DNA from: Paenibacillus sp. E222
GTDB taxonomy: Bacteria; Bacillota; Bacilli; Paenibacillales; Paenibacillaceae
Reading direction: 5' to 3'
Assembly: GCF_013401555.1 (NCBI RefSeq)
Contig: NZ_CP058552.1
Span: 1-64,000 of the forward strand
DNA: 64,000 bases
The notes under the pieces were generated by a model. The model ran no database searches. It saw only the letters and a program-made list of their open reading frames with translations, and had not been told where the DNA came from. Below, piece after piece: positions 28,329 to 37,641 of this stretch (position 1 is its first letter; every line of letters begins with the position of its first letter). Position numbers and translations under genes: made by a program.

Positions 28329-29222
28329 TTAAGCCTGTAAATAATAGGTGTAAAGCACCTGCGTACCCTTTTCATCCAGACCGTTGCTGGATATTTCCTG
28401 ATACAAGGACTCAGCCAAGGCCAGCCCTGGTGTCTTCATCCCCATAGCTTTGGCAGATTCGAGAGCGATACCCATGTCTTTGATAAAATGTTTCACATAG
28501 AATCCAGGCTCATAATCGCCTGCGATCATGCGCGGACCGAGATTGCTAAGTGACCAGCTCCCGGCTGCACCGGTAGCGATGCTCTTCAGCACATTCTCCG
28601 CGTCCAGACCGGATGTCTTGGCATAAGCGAGTGCCTCGCATACACCCATCATGCCTGAAGCAATGGCGATTTGGTTGCACATTTTGGTATGCTGTCCTGC
28701 TCCTGCTTTGCCTTGCAGCACAATGTTAGTGCCCATTTGCTCGAACAACGGACGAACCGCTTCAAAAGCCTCCGTACTACCACCAACCATTATGGACAGC
28801 TTGGCATCCCTTGCTCCGATATCCCCACCGGAAACCGGTGCATCCAATGCATGCAGTCCTTTCGCTTCCGCGGCTTCATAGATCCGTGCAGCCAGCAGCG
28901 GACTGGATGTGGTCATATCAATCAGGTACGAGCCTGGTTTCGCGTTGGCCACGAGACCATCTTCACCAAGATAAATCTCCTCAACATCCTTCGGATACCC
29001 CACCATCGTGATGATGACATCACACTCGGCTGCCAGTTTGCCTGGTGTGTCATGCCATACGGCACCTTCCTTCACCAGCGCATCCGCCTTGGCGGCCGTG
29101 CGCGTATAGACATGCAGTGGATAGCCTGCCTGCTGGATATGCCCTGCCATGCTTTTGCCCATTACGCCTGTACCGATAAAGCCAACTTTCGTCTCTCCAG
29201 GTGCCTTCGTTGTATTTGTCAT
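28329..29222 (-). CDS. NAD(P)-dependent beta-hydroxyacid dehydrogenase (HIBADH family)
   Basis: ATG at 29222 is nine bases after AGGAGG. The 297-residue protein starts with a Rossmann motif, VGFIGTGVMGKSMAGHI (GxGxxG). It contains the substrate-binding signature LDAPVSGGDIGARDAKL and the region with catalytic Lys in AGAGQHTKMCNQIAIAS. This matches the 3-hydroxyisobutyrate dehydrogenase, tartronate semialdehyde reductase and glyoxylate reductase group. The exact substrate is not clear from sequence. It is a monocistronic unit with a terminator, divergent from the germinant receptor operon. Confidence 0.88.
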   Translation of the reverse strand: MTNTTKAPGETKVGFIGTGVMGKSMAGHIQQAGYPLHVYTRTAAKADALVKEGAVWHDTPGKLAAECDVIITMVGYPKDVEEIYLGEDGLVANAKPGSYLIDMTTSSPLLAARIYEAAEAKGLHALDAPVSGGDIGARDAKLSIMVGGSTEAFEAVRPLFEQMGTNIVLQGKAGAGQHTKMCNQIAIASGMMGVCEALAYAKTSGLDAENVLKSIATGAAGSWSLSNLGPRMIAGDYEPGFYVKHFIKDMGIALESAKAMGMKTPGLALAESLYQEISSNGLDEKGTQVLYTYYLQA

Positions 29223-29418
29223 CGCAGGTTTCCTCCTATTTCTCTATACTTCGTTTGGAGCTTGTCTTCTAAACTTGCTATATCTGTATGTTAATGCTTT
29301 CTGTCTCTTCCGTCTATCTTGTTTCGTCTTCTATTGTTCAAAAAGATAAAACAGGAATCGAAAATCCATTTCCTGTACAACCTAACGGAAACTTCCTTGA
29401 ACGGAAAGGAGAATTCCC

Positions 29419-30555
29419 ATGAGCCGTGAAAAGGGAGAAATCACGATTTGGCTGTCCTTTTCCATCATTTTGTTAAGTGCAGGCCTCGTGTGCCATGTGC
29501 TGTCCATTCCGGCGATCCTGGATTATGCAGGCAGAGATGGCTGGCTATCGGTAGTCGCTGCTGCTCCCTTATTTTTGTTATTTCTATGTATGATGTTCGT
29601 TATTATCCGGCGGGTACGCGGACAGCGTTTGACGGACTGGATCACGCGGGAATTTGGCGTAATTCCTTCATGGGTTTTCCGTATCACTGCCTCACTCATG
29701 CTGCTTGCACTTGGATCACATACCTTATATGAAACAACAAACTGGACGGTATCCACCTATCTTCAATTCACCCCACCCTATGTGCTCGCAGGTGTGGGTG
29801 CACTGGTTGCTGCCTGGGCGGCTGCCAAAGGTATCCGTTCCATTGCCATGACTTCAAGTCTTCTGCTTCCATTCGTGATCCTGCTTGGATATTTCGTGAT
29901 GTCAGCCAACATGAAATATAAAGACTATGGTCAGTTGTTTCCCATCATGGAATATGGTTCCGGCCCCGTTCTAAGGGGCATGATCTATTCGCTTGCTGGA
30001 CTGATGGAAATCTGGATATTAATGCTGTTCCAACACGATATCAAAAGTAAAATTCGCTGGTGGCATCTTCTGCTGCTTGGGTTATTCATGCTCAGTATGG
30101 CAATTGGCCCAACGCTGGGAGCCATCGTTGAGTTCGGTCCGGAGGAAGCAGCAAAACAACGAAATAGCCCCTATGAACAATGGAAGCTGGTGAATATAGG
30201 AAAATTGCTCCAGCACGTGGACTTCCTGTCCATCTATCAATGGCTAAGCGGTTCATTTGCCAGAGTGGCGATCTCCATCTATCTTATCGTCGATCTGCTC
30301 GATTTTCGTAGACCAAAGAAAAGGTACGTTGCCGTTCTAATTGTCACCTTCATCATGTGCGCCATAGCTGTACAGTGGTGGAGAATTGATTACGTTGACT
30401 ATTATGTAAACCATATTCAATTTCCCGTGATGCTGGCCTATGTATCCACGGTAACAGTCCTGTTGACCCTCGCCGCATTCATACACAAAAAAGACAAGGA
30501 GGCTCCCGCCCATGCCGCTCACAACCACACCAAAGAAGAACCCCCATCTGGCTGA
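29419..30555 (+). CDS. Spore germinant receptor B subunit (GerAB family)
   Basis: ATG at 29419 follows AAAGGAG. The 378-residue integral membrane protein has about ten TM helices (first: IWLSFSIILLSAGLVCHVLS), as in GerAB-type permease-like subunits of the APC superfamily. These sit in the spore inner membrane and bind small germinants. It is the first gene of a B-A-C operon, with a 44-base overlap into gerAA. The order differs from the A-B-C order of Bacillus subtilis gerA. Forespore-specific expression is expected from the family; I did not find a convincing sigma-G promoter. Confidence 0.9.
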   Translation: MSREKGEITIWLSFSIILLSAGLVCHVLSIPAILDYAGRDGWLSVVAAAPLFLLFLCMMFVIIRRVRGQRLTDWITREFGVIPSWVFRITASLMLLALGSHTLYETTNWTVSTYLQFTPPYVLAGVGALVAAWAAAKGIRSIAMTSSLLLPFVILLGYFVMSANMKYKDYGQLFPIMEYGSGPVLRGMIYSLAGLMEIWILMLFQHDIKSKIRWWHLLLLGLFMLSMAIGPTLGAIVEFGPEEAAKQRNSPYEQWKLVNIGKLLQHVDFLSIYQWLSGSFARVAISIYLIVDLLDFRRPKKRYVAVLIVTFIMCAIAVQWWRIDYVDYYVNHIQFPVMLAYVSTVTVLLTLAAFIHKKDKEAPAHAAHNHTKEEPPSG

Positions 30556-32017
30556 ACCATTCCGAATCAATGAGCATAATCTGACGACGTTTTTTGCAGG
30601 TTCAGACGATGTGATCACCAGCAGCCATATGATTGGGGAATCTCCGCAGCAGATTGTCATCGTGTATTGCAGCGGTATGGTCGACAGCAAATCCATATAT
30701 GATATTATTCTTCCCGAACTGACCCGAACGTACGAGAGTACTCACTTTGTTCGTGCATCGGATATCGAGAAGTCCATTACCCTGCAATGGACAAGTATAG
30801 ACATACAGAATAATCCGCTGGGAAAGGAACTCATGTCCTTGCGGGTGTTTGAGGGACACATGCTCATCTGCATTCCTTCCATCCAGAAGATGTGGAGCAT
30901 GGATATATCCAACATTCCTACACGGTCGCCGGATGAATCCACTACGGAAGTATCGATCCGCGGGGCACGAGATGGCTTTATCGAACGACTATCAGTTAAT
31001 ATTGCGTTAATTCGTACACGCCTGCGTACGGCTGAATTAGCCTGTAATATTGAATTAATTGGTTCTCGCTCCGTGACCAAAGTCGCCCTGATGTATATTA
31101 AGAACATTGCCAATCCCGAGCTGATTGATGATGTGAAGAATAGGCTGCGCAAAATCGATATCGAACGCATTATGACGGCCAATGAACTAGAGGAATTATT
31201 GTCCCCTTCCAAAGTCACATTGTTTCCGGTAACCCATTACACGGGCAGACCTGATTTTGCGGCTGAATGTCTTCTGAACGGACGTTTCGTCATTATCGTG
31301 GATGGCAATCCCAGCGTCATCATCGGACCCGTCAATTTGTTTCTGCTTCTCAAATCCCCCGAGGATGCCAGCTTCCCGTTTCTTCCGGTGAATGTGGGCC
31401 GTATGCTGCGTTTTATCGGGCTATTAATAACCGTGTTCTTGCCTGGTTTCTATATTGCGCTGACTTCTTTTCACATGGACCAGCTACCCTTTCCTCTAGT
31501 AGCCACGATTTCGGTTGGGCGCATGGGTTTACCTATGGAGTCTGGTGTGGAAATGTTTCTCATTATGCTGCTGATGGAGCTATTCCGGGAAGCAGGGGTG
31601 AGGCTTCCCAGCGCCATTGGTCAGACACTGACCGTTGTTGGCGGATTGATTATTGGGGATTCGGCCATCCGTGCAGGCATGGTTTCCCCGCTCATGATTG
31701 TCGTCATTGCTGTAACCGTAGTGGCCGGAGCAACGATTGTGAATCAGGTCATGACCAGTTCTGTTCTGATTCTACGTTTTTTCTGTTTTGTACTGGGGGC
31801 ATCCCTTGGCATATATGGGTTCATTCTGTCCATTATCCTGTTCCTGATCTATCTGACCGATCTGAAATCGTTCGGGATTCCTTATCTCACGCCGCTCAGT
31901 CCGCTTAATTTCAAACAGGCACTCGCCTCCTTGTTCAAACTTCCGAAAGGATGGATGAAACGCAGACCTGTCTATCTCGAAACGCAGGAGCCGCGCAAAG
32001 AAGGGAATGAGCGATGA
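30512..32017 (+). CDS. Spore germinant receptor A subunit (GerAA family)
   Basis: ATG at 30512 follows AAGGAGG at nine bases and lies inside the end of the B gene. The 501-residue protein has a soluble N-terminal half (residues 1-290, including GVYGFIERLSVN-like segment DGFIERLSVNIALIRTRLRT) and a C-terminal membrane half with about five helices. The motif GRPDFAAECLLNGRFVIIVD, then NPSVIIGPVN, is characteristic of GerAA proteins. It forms the germinant receptor complex, and possibly its ion channel, with the B and C subunits. It overlaps the C gene by four bases. Confidence 0.92.
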   Translation: MPLTTTPKKNPHLAEPFRINEHNLTTFFAGSDDVITSSHMIGESPQQIVIVYCSGMVDSKSIYDIILPELTRTYESTHFVRASDIEKSITLQWTSIDIQNNPLGKELMSLRVFEGHMLICIPSIQKMWSMDISNIPTRSPDESTTEVSIRGARDGFIERLSVNIALIRTRLRTAELACNIELIGSRSVTKVALMYIKNIANPELIDDVKNRLRKIDIERIMTANELEELLSPSKVTLFPVTHYTGRPDFAAECLLNGRFVIIVDGNPSVIIGPVNLFLLLKSPEDASFPFLPVNVGRMLRFIGLLITVFLPGFYIALTSFHMDQLPFPLVATISVGRMGLPMESGVEMFLIMLLMELFREAGVRLPSAIGQTLTVVGGLIIGDSAIRAGMVSPLMIVVIAVTVVAGATIVNQVMTSSVLILRFFCFVLGASLGIYGFILSIILFLIYLTDLKSFGIPYLTPLSPLNFKQALASLFKLPKGWMKRRPVYLETQEPRKEGNER

Positions 32018-33177
32018 AGCGCCTTTTACAGCGATGGTTGCTTGGAGCGTTAAGTGTCTCTCTTTGTTTCGTGACCAGTGGGTGCTGGAGTGCATATGAA
32101 ATTCAACAGGTGGATTATGCGAAAGCGATCGGGATCGAGTATAAGGATGGGTTGTACCATATGTATGTTCAGAGCATGGACTTTACCAGTGTAGCCAAAA
32201 GCGAAAGTTCAACCAAAACGGCGGAGGCTCCACCCGTGTGGGTTGGACATACATCAGGGAAAACATTGAATCTGGCGGTAAACGAGCTGTTCCGAAGTTC
32301 CCAGCTGCATATTGCTTGGGGCCATGTGACAGCCATTGTCATGGGCGAAAGTGTCTTGACAAGCAAGCATATTAAGGAAGTGTTTGACATGCTTGGACGT
32401 TTCCCGGAATCACGTTATACCACCTGGGTGTACGGCACGCGCGATCCACTAGAAAATATTCTTAGTGCCACGTCCATATACAATTTGTCGCCACTGGATA
32501 GCATTCTGCACAACCCTCTTCCCTCATTTCTGGAAGAATCGCTGTTTCCTCCAGTGCTCAGTTTCAAACTCATTGCCACCCATAACAATACGTCCACGAC
32601 AACTTATCTGCCTTGTATCACCCTGAACAAGGAACACTGGTCGCAGAACAAAAAGAATTATGAACTGTTTATGATTGACGGTGCTTTTTTTGAAAGAACC
32701 GGGGATGATTTTGAATATTTGCCCCATAGCAAGCTTTCTGGATTTCACTGGTTACTTAAGGATATGCGTCGTGCGCCATTGATTATTGAGAACGAAGGAA
32801 CCGTCTATGGTGTGCTCAGCGTTGGTTTGCCTAATATCAAAATTGTGCCTGTCATTCGTGGGAATGAGGTTCATTTCAACATCGATGCCAAGTACCTGAC
32901 CGCTTTGTATGAATATCTCACCCCTGTTTCCTATGACGAGATGGTCCGATTCAGCGAGAAGACATTGCGGGAGCAAATCATGCAAACGTATCGCGAAGGT
33001 CTGAAACGCGGGGTCGATGTCTATGGACTTCAGGAGAAGGTTTATCGCAAAAATCCAGGTCTGTGGCGCAAGCTGTCCAACAACGGCTCAAAGATGATCC
33101 TGACGGAAGATTCCATTCAGAAGCTGGACATTCATATTACCATTCCATATACGGGTAAATTCCGTAGGAAAGTGTAG
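32014..33177 (+). CDS. Spore germinant receptor C subunit lipoprotein (Ger(x)C family)
   Basis: ATG at 32014 overlaps the A gene by four bases (ATGA-type coupling). The 387-residue product has a signal peptide with lipobox TSGC, then WSAYEIQQVDYAKAIGIEYK, the typical first strand of Ger(x)C proteins. The rest is the three-domain fold of the family. It is lipid-anchored on the outer face of the spore inner membrane and required for receptor function. A terminator follows. Confidence 0.92.
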   Translation: MKRLLQRWLLGALSVSLCFVTSGCWSAYEIQQVDYAKAIGIEYKDGLYHMYVQSMDFTSVAKSESSTKTAEAPPVWVGHTSGKTLNLAVNELFRSSQLHIAWGHVTAIVMGESVLTSKHIKEVFDMLGRFPESRYTTWVYGTRDPLENILSATSIYNLSPLDSILHNPLPSFLEESLFPPVLSFKLIATHNNTSTTTYLPCITLNKEHWSQNKKNYELFMIDGAFFERTGDDFEYLPHSKLSGFHWLLKDMRRAPLIIENEGTVYGVLSVGLPNIKIVPVIRGNEVHFNIDAKYLTALYEYLTPVSYDEMVRFSEKTLREQIMQTYREGLKRGVDVYGLQEKVYRKNPGLWRKLSNNGSKMILTEDSIQKLDIHITIPYTGKFRRKV

Positions 33178-33183
33178 CCATAA

Positions 33184-33224
33184 CAAATCCCCTGCCGTAT
33201 GAAACGGACTAGGGGATTGTTTGG
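33184..33224 (+). terminator. Terminator of the germinant receptor operon
   Basis: CAAATCCCCT pairs with AGGGGATTG across a 17-base loop with its own small stem (CCGT/ACGG), then TTTGG. Confidence 0.7.
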
Positions 33225-33283
33225 TTGATGCTTCGATTATTTTGGTAGGGAGATGAGATTTTAAATAACATTCATGTGATCTT

Positions 33284-33850
33284 CTAATCTTCGTTATCCA
33301 GGGATGAGTAGATCGTATTGCCAGCGTTATCGAGCCCTCGGATGTCCATCTGCATTTCCGTTATTGGCTGCTGAATTACAGCAAACCACAACCTCCCCTG
33401 ATCAGAGGGATCAAGGATCCCTGCCTCTACTTCCGCAACCGGAGAATTCGGATTATAGTGGATAAGTAATCTGATTATGTCCGGATTGTGGATATATCCG
33501 TATATAATATAGCACGTGTTGTCATTAGAATACTGGTATCCCGTCAGACGATAAGATATTGGCTCATCCTTATTGTCCTCAAGGACATTTTCTGATTTTA
33601 TTACTTTTGAAGACCACTTCCTTTGCTGAATCAAGGCAGAAGCAATACCCTCAGTCTGGGTGTCCTGATATAAAACCAAGTGAGTTCTTGAATCGACGGG
33701 TGCTACCACCCTCACCTGTTCAGGTTGAATGTTATTTCTGGCTAGCAGGGGGGCGAACTCTTCTGGCTTGCATGATCGAATCAAGAGGAGAAGCGCTACA
33801 AATACTATAATAAATAACACATATGCTCCCCGTTTTCGATTACGTGTCAT
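33284..33850 (-). CDS. Membrane-anchored hypothetical protein
   Basis: ATG at 33850 (MTRNRKRGAYVLFIIVFVAL) is seven bases after GAGG; a TTG six bases upstream is less likely. One N-terminal TM segment (residues 9-26) precedes an extracellular domain of about 160 residues. No family recognised. It starts 17 bases after the stop of the membrane gene at 33868-34197, so the two are probably co-transcribed. It converges with the germinant receptor operon. Confidence 0.65.
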   Translation of the reverse strand: MTRNRKRGAYVLFIIVFVALLLLIRSCKPEEFAPLLARNNIQPEQVRVVAPVDSRTHLVLYQDTQTEGIASALIQQRKWSSKVIKSENVLEDNKDEPISYRLTGYQYSNDNTCYIIYGYIHNPDIIRLLIHYNPNSPVAEVEAGILDPSDQGRLWFAVIQQPITEMQMDIRGLDNAGNTIYSSLDNED

Positions 33851-33867
33851 ATGCAATCCTCTTTTCT

Positions 33868-34197
33868 TTAAAAGCTAAATTTCAATCCTAAGTATTCGAC
33901 TATGATCCATGCAACAGGCCAAAGTAATGGAACATGAACAACCCAATAAGGGGCTTTATATCGCCCGTTCTCGTAACTGATCCCACAATAAAAAATCGCG
34001 AATAATACGCCTAAAGGATAGGTGAAAAGAATTTTAACCAATAGATCACGGGAAGTATCATATGTGTGTGGATACGGTGCCGATAAGGACATACCAAGTC
34101 CAAAAAGAGCCATAGGCCAAATAAACAAAGTAACTCCATACAAAACTAAAAATAATAATAAATAATTGTATAACTTCTCATTCTTCCTCTTGCTCAT
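33868..34197 (-). CDS. Small integral membrane protein (109 aa)
   Basis: ATG at 34197 follows AGGAGGG. The protein has about three TM helices (LYNYLLLFLVLYGVTLFIWP, then ILFTYPLGVLFAIFYCGISY, then VVHVPLLWPVAWIIVEYLGL). No family recognised. First gene of a two-gene unit with the membrane-anchored protein at 33284-33850. Confidence 0.65.
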   Translation of the reverse strand: MSKRKNEKLYNYLLLFLVLYGVTLFIWPMALFGLGMSLSAPYPHTYDTSRDLLVKILFTYPLGVLFAIFYCGISYENGRYKAPYWVVHVPLLWPVAWIIVEYLGLKFSF

Positions 34198-34302
34198 ATG
34201 CCCTCCTGATTGCCTGAACGTAATCGCCCAACGTGAATAACCTTTATCAGAAGATTTTACAGGATAGATATGGAATTATAAATAGTTTATTCCTTGCTGA
34301 TT

Positions 34303-34339
34303 AATAAAAAGACCTCCAACCATACAGGTTAGGAAGTCA
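34303..34339 (-). terminator. Terminator of membrane protein gene
   Basis: GACTTCCTAACC pairs with GGTTGGAGGTC around a five-base loop on the minus strand; TTTTTATT follows. Confidence 0.8.
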
Positions 34340-34393
34340 TTAATGATGTTAAATTATCATATTCCCCCTAGGCAGCGACCGCCTATCAGACTA

Positions 34394-34759
34394 TTATCCG
34401 TTCTGCCTATAGTACTCCATTATTCGCATGCGTGTGGTCAGTATCAGGGTCTGTGGCAGTAGCACCACAAATATAAAAATCAGCACGATCAGCCACAGAT
34501 GAGCGGCAAAATTCTCTGCGCCAAACGATGGTTTGGGAAGCTCAATGAAATACCACCAGCACGGGATGGCAACAAACCAGGTCAATCCGGTAGAGATGAA
34601 TAACTCCTTCACCCCACTCCATAGAAAACAAAACACAATGGCAATGGTTAACGCGAACCATGGATGGGGCTGCCCCGTCCAACTCCTATCTAAAAACATT
34701 AGCAGTGGATACAACAGTGTTGTGCTCCATCGCCAGATGCTGTTGGTGTACAGTTTCAT
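34394..34759 (-). CDS. Small integral membrane protein (121 aa)
   Basis: ATG at 34759 (MKLYTNSIWRWSTTLLYPLL) is six bases after AGGAGG; an upstream in-frame ATG overlaps that site. Four hydrophobic segments span most of its length. It is rich in Trp. No family recognised. Single-gene unit with its own terminator. Confidence 0.6.
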   Translation of the reverse strand: MKLYTNSIWRWSTTLLYPLLMFLDRSWTGQPHPWFALTIAIVFCFLWSGVKELFISTGLTWFVAIPCWWYFIELPKPSFGAENFAAHLWLIVLIFIFVVLLPQTLILTTRMRIMEYYRQNG

Positions 34760-34907
34760 GAGATTCCTCCTTTGTAACAAGCAACCCTTTTACTTTATAA
34801 ACAATACCTATGCTAAAAAGTTGGACCTTCTGATCCATTGGTTTGCATGCATAATTACCAATTTACGGTTCATACTACCATAAGGAAATTATATAAGGAG
34901 TGACAAC

Positions 34908-35438
34908 ATGAGGTTAAAAAGCATCATCGCCGTTGGAACGGTGTTAACTTGCTCGACTCTGTTATGGGGCTGTGGCAATGCCAATATGAACCATGCTTCG
35001 CAGCAGAAGGATACTGTTCAAACCGAGAGCTGGAGCGATCCCAAACGACTGGAGGCTTCCCATCTGGAAGCGCTGGAAAGGATGGAAAAGGATCATATTC
35101 ATCGCATGGTTTCGCTAAATGCGAGCATGGATGAAGACAAAGTAATGACCACTCTTGAACGATCCACCCAGAAGCTGGAGGAAATGAGACCGCTCGCTGA
35201 AATGCTGCAACATGAGGGCCATCCAACACTGTTACAACGAATTCAGGAGATGGCTGGAGATATTCAAGGCTCGAAACAAGTGGTTGCTGAGATGAAAAAA
35301 CTGCCTCAGGATGGAAAAATTAAGATTCAGTCGGAAAATTCCGATTCTTTGCACCACATCAGCAGTTTTCGCGATTACCACCAGTACATGCAAGAGAAGA
35401 TTCAAACGTTGAACAAGTCTAAGTCAGCTACACATTAA
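34908..35438 (+). CDS. Helical lipoprotein of unknown function
   Basis: ATG at 34908 follows AAGGAG. The signal peptide MRLKSIIAVGTVLTCSTLLW ends in lipobox WGC. The mature 150 residues are helical and charged (LEALERMEKDHIHRMVSLNA) and rich in Met, Gln and His. No family recognised. Single gene with a strong terminator shared with the convergent WXG100 gene. Its position beside the WXG100/lipase module may be chance. Confidence 0.65.
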   Translation: MRLKSIIAVGTVLTCSTLLWGCGNANMNHASQQKDTVQTESWSDPKRLEASHLEALERMEKDHIHRMVSLNASMDEDKVMTTLERSTQKLEEMRPLAEMLQHEGHPTLLQRIQEMAGDIQGSKQVVAEMKKLPQDGKIKIQSENSDSLHHISSFRDYHQYMQEKIQTLNKSKSATH

Positions 35439-35488
35439 TCCGAATCAGCTACTTGGATGACGCTGCTCTATATAGAAAAAAACCATAA

Positions 35489-35528
35489 TAGTTAGATGGG
35501 AAGGTCCATTCCTATCTAACTATTTTCT
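35489..35528. terminator. Bidirectional terminator between lipoprotein and WXG100 genes
   Basis: TAGTTAGATGGGAA pairs with TTCCTATCTAACTA (one mismatch) around a six-base loop. TTTTC follows on plus, and TTTTTTTC lies beyond on minus. Confidence 0.8.
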
Positions 35529-35540
35529 TGTAAAGAGGTG

Positions 35541-35837
35541 TTACTGTACCCTGCTGCGATCCCTGCGATCTTCTCTGTCCGCTTCCTCCATTTTACGAAT
35601 AAATCGCATCAGTTCTTCTTTATGAGCTTCGAGTTCATTCAGCTTTGCAGATGCCCCATCCATAAATGACTGCATTCTGTGTGACAGTTCTGTTGCGGAT
35701 GTACCGATCCAGTCCTGCTGCAATCGGCCATGAATGGAGCGCATTTTCTGTTCCTGCTGCATGAGCCGTTGCTGCAACTGCTCACATTGCTGAACAGCCC
35801 TTCTTAAATCAGACAAGGATACGGATATTCTGCCCAT
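35541..35837 (-). CDS. WXG100-family protein, likely partner of a type VII secreted toxin
   Basis: ATG at 35837 is nine bases after GGGAGG. The 98-residue protein is a helical hairpin with the turn motif QDWIGTSATEL (W-x-G, residues about 41-43) and heptad-like flanks. Its size matches WXG100/EsxA-type proteins. It follows the lipase-toxin-like gene by 39 bases on the same strand. WXG100-like small proteins commonly serve as targeting partners for LXG and lipase substrates of the type VII system. The secretion machinery (EssC and others) is not in this window. Confidence 0.75.
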   Translation of the reverse strand: MGRISVSLSDLRRAVQQCEQLQQRLMQQEQKMRSIHGRLQQDWIGTSATELSHRMQSFMDGASAKLNELEAHKEELMRFIRKMEEADREDRRDRSRVQ

Positions 35838-35876
35838 TTCTCATTTCCTCCCGTTAGTCCTTCTATGTAAACTAAA

Positions 35877-37244
35877 TTAGTGTTGGTCTGCGATTACAAA
35901 ATCCTCTCGTTTACGCTCAATATATTCCGCTATTTCGCTGATGGATTCCTGATACCAACGATTGATCGCTTGCAGCGTTGCTGTTGCGTTATAGGCGATG
36001 GGAGTAAAGGACTGACTTTCGCTGGTAGATATATGTGTCTGAAACATCTGAATTGAAGCCTGGGCATCATTCGAGAAGTCACTTAAACTCAGCCTCATCT
36101 CCCGAGCAGCCTGCGCTAACTCTTCCGGTGTTAATTGAATCTTGCCCCCGCCTTTTCCACTAACCATTCCTGTAGCCGCTGCAATCAACGGAGGAACAAT
36201 GCCTGACATCAAATTGGAGAACGTGGCTAATGCTTCCTGATGTGCTGTCCATCTTGGAGAAATATCAATGGTTTCACCTGTGCTCCGGTCTATTAGCGGT
36301 CCTTTTAGATTTCCATTCTCATCAAACTCATATTGATCCATGGAATGATAACCCTTGCCTTCGTCCTTCGAGAATGAATCAAAAAATCTCATAATATCAC
36401 CAACATGAAGCTTGTCCAGATCCACACCTACTCTTACGTCATGAACTAACATCGGTGAGCCTGCACCCAGAGGCTGAAAAGGAACCTTTAACTGAAACTG
36501 AAATTTCCAATTCTGATACATCGCATTAGCGGTGTCAAAGTCCTGACCCTTATACACGGTACTTCCTACGTGCCTGTCATATTCACTTATTCCCCCAGCC
36601 CCTACAGAATCATTGGGATGAACCACGTTAACCATTTTGTTATCAAAATGACCCTCATTCACCTTGGCCAAACTGACATCATCCAGCAGATTCGTTACAC
36701 TAGGAGCACTATACGTCATCCCAGACACATCCTGACGAGCAGCTACATATTGAGCCAAACCGCCACCCAGGGAATGACCCGTCAATGAAATGTCTGAATC
36801 AGGGTACGCCACCTTCACCGCCTCATACAATTCCTCAGCTTGGTGGAACTGATTATTTTCCCAATCCAATTTATCCTTCATAAGTTTGAAGGGACTATTT
36901 TTAAATATATTATGACGTTCTGGATCGGTTATCGCATCTTCAAGCCTTCTGGTTCTGCCACCTACGACATCGAAGGCATCTGTCTCAATATCAGCTGCTT
37001 TTCCAATAATACCTTCAGGTTCAGTACCTCTATAACCGATGATAACTTGATTTGTTTTGGGATTCTCAAGAACTATAGCATCAAATCCTGAATACGCACT
37101 ATGCAGACTTGCACCCTTTGGTTCAACCGTTCTCCAATCCTTGTACTCATCCTTGTCCAAAATATCACTACGACCTGCAGGAACATCCGTATATGCAAGC
37201 TCAGATATTTTTAAATATAATTCGTCAGTCATGTATTTATCCAT
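35877..37244 (-). CDS. Lipase-type protein with C-terminal WXG100-like domain; candidate type VII toxin
   Basis: ATG at 37244 is nine bases after AAAGG; a GTG at 37253 abuts that site. The 455-residue protein lacks a signal peptide. Residues about 45-260 are a class 3 lipase/Mbeg1-like alpha/beta hydrolase with nucleophile elbow DISLTGHSLGGGLAQYVA (Ser about 156), preceded by IVLENPKTNQVIIGYRGTEP. The last 100 residues (IQLTPEELAQAAREMRLSLS onward) resemble a WXG100/LXG-type targeting domain. Lipase first and targeting domain last is the reverse order reported for the Staphylococcus aureus lipase toxin TslA. A WXG100 gene follows and a lipoprotein that could be the immunity factor is divergent. 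The toxin role is inferred. Confidence 0.7.
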   Translation of the reverse strand: MDKYMTDELYLKISELAYTDVPAGRSDILDKDEYKDWRTVEPKGASLHSAYSGFDAIVLENPKTNQVIIGYRGTEPEGIIGKAADIETDAFDVVGGRTRRLEDAITDPERHNIFKNSPFKLMKDKLDWENNQFHQAEELYEAVKVAYPDSDISLTGHSLGGGLAQYVAARQDVSGMTYSAPSVTNLLDDVSLAKVNEGHFDNKMVNVVHPNDSVGAGGISEYDRHVGSTVYKGQDFDTANAMYQNWKFQFQLKVPFQPLGAGSPMLVHDVRVGVDLDKLHVGDIMRFFDSFSKDEGKGYHSMDQYEFDENGNLKGPLIDRSTGETIDISPRWTAHQEALATFSNLMSGIVPPLIAAATGMVSGKGGGKIQLTPEELAQAAREMRLSLSDFSNDAQASIQMFQTHISTSESQSFTPIAYNATATLQAINRWYQESISEIAEYIERKREDFVIADQH

Positions 37245-37326
37245 CCTATTCACCCTTTCTTCTAGTTAACGGAAGTTGTATAATGCACATTATCAAACGA
37301 CAACATTAGGAATATGAGGTGATTAC

Positions 37327-37641
37327 TTGAAAAAATCAGGATTACTTTTTATATTAATGATCTGCGCCATATCATTCACTTTAGGAGGATGTATGTCAAA
37401 CGAGAAAAAAGAGATTATTCAAAAAGCTCAGGTAGCAAGCCAAGCCTATTTTAAAGAAAAGTATGGAATTGATGTTGAATTCACAGACCATAAGTTTATT
37501 CCCGCTGATTTATCCCATACCGTTTCTTTAACTGGATATGTGAAAGGAAACAAAGATCAGGAAATATTCACTATGGTCGATTATGATACCTATGAAGTCA
37601 AGACGGGTTCAGTGCCAGATGAAATCAAGCCTCTTCAATAA
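37327..37641 (+). CDS. Small lipoprotein, candidate immunity protein
   Basis: TTG at 37327 follows GAGGTGATTAC. The 104-residue product has lipobox LGGC at residue about 22, then QKAQVASQAYFKEKYGIDVE and a beta-rich tail ending in a DYDTYEV segment. This pattern recalls the small cystatin-like immunity lipoproteins (DUF1433/DUF4467 type) seen with Gram-positive type VII lipase toxins; that match is from memory. It is divergent from the lipase gene, with an 82-bp gap, which would allow separate expression. Confidence 0.55.
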   Translation: MKKSGLLFILMICAISFTLGGCMSNEKKEIIQKAQVASQAYFKEKYGIDVEFTDHKFIPADLSHTVSLTGYVKGNKDQEIFTMVDYDTYEVKTGSVPDEIKPLQ

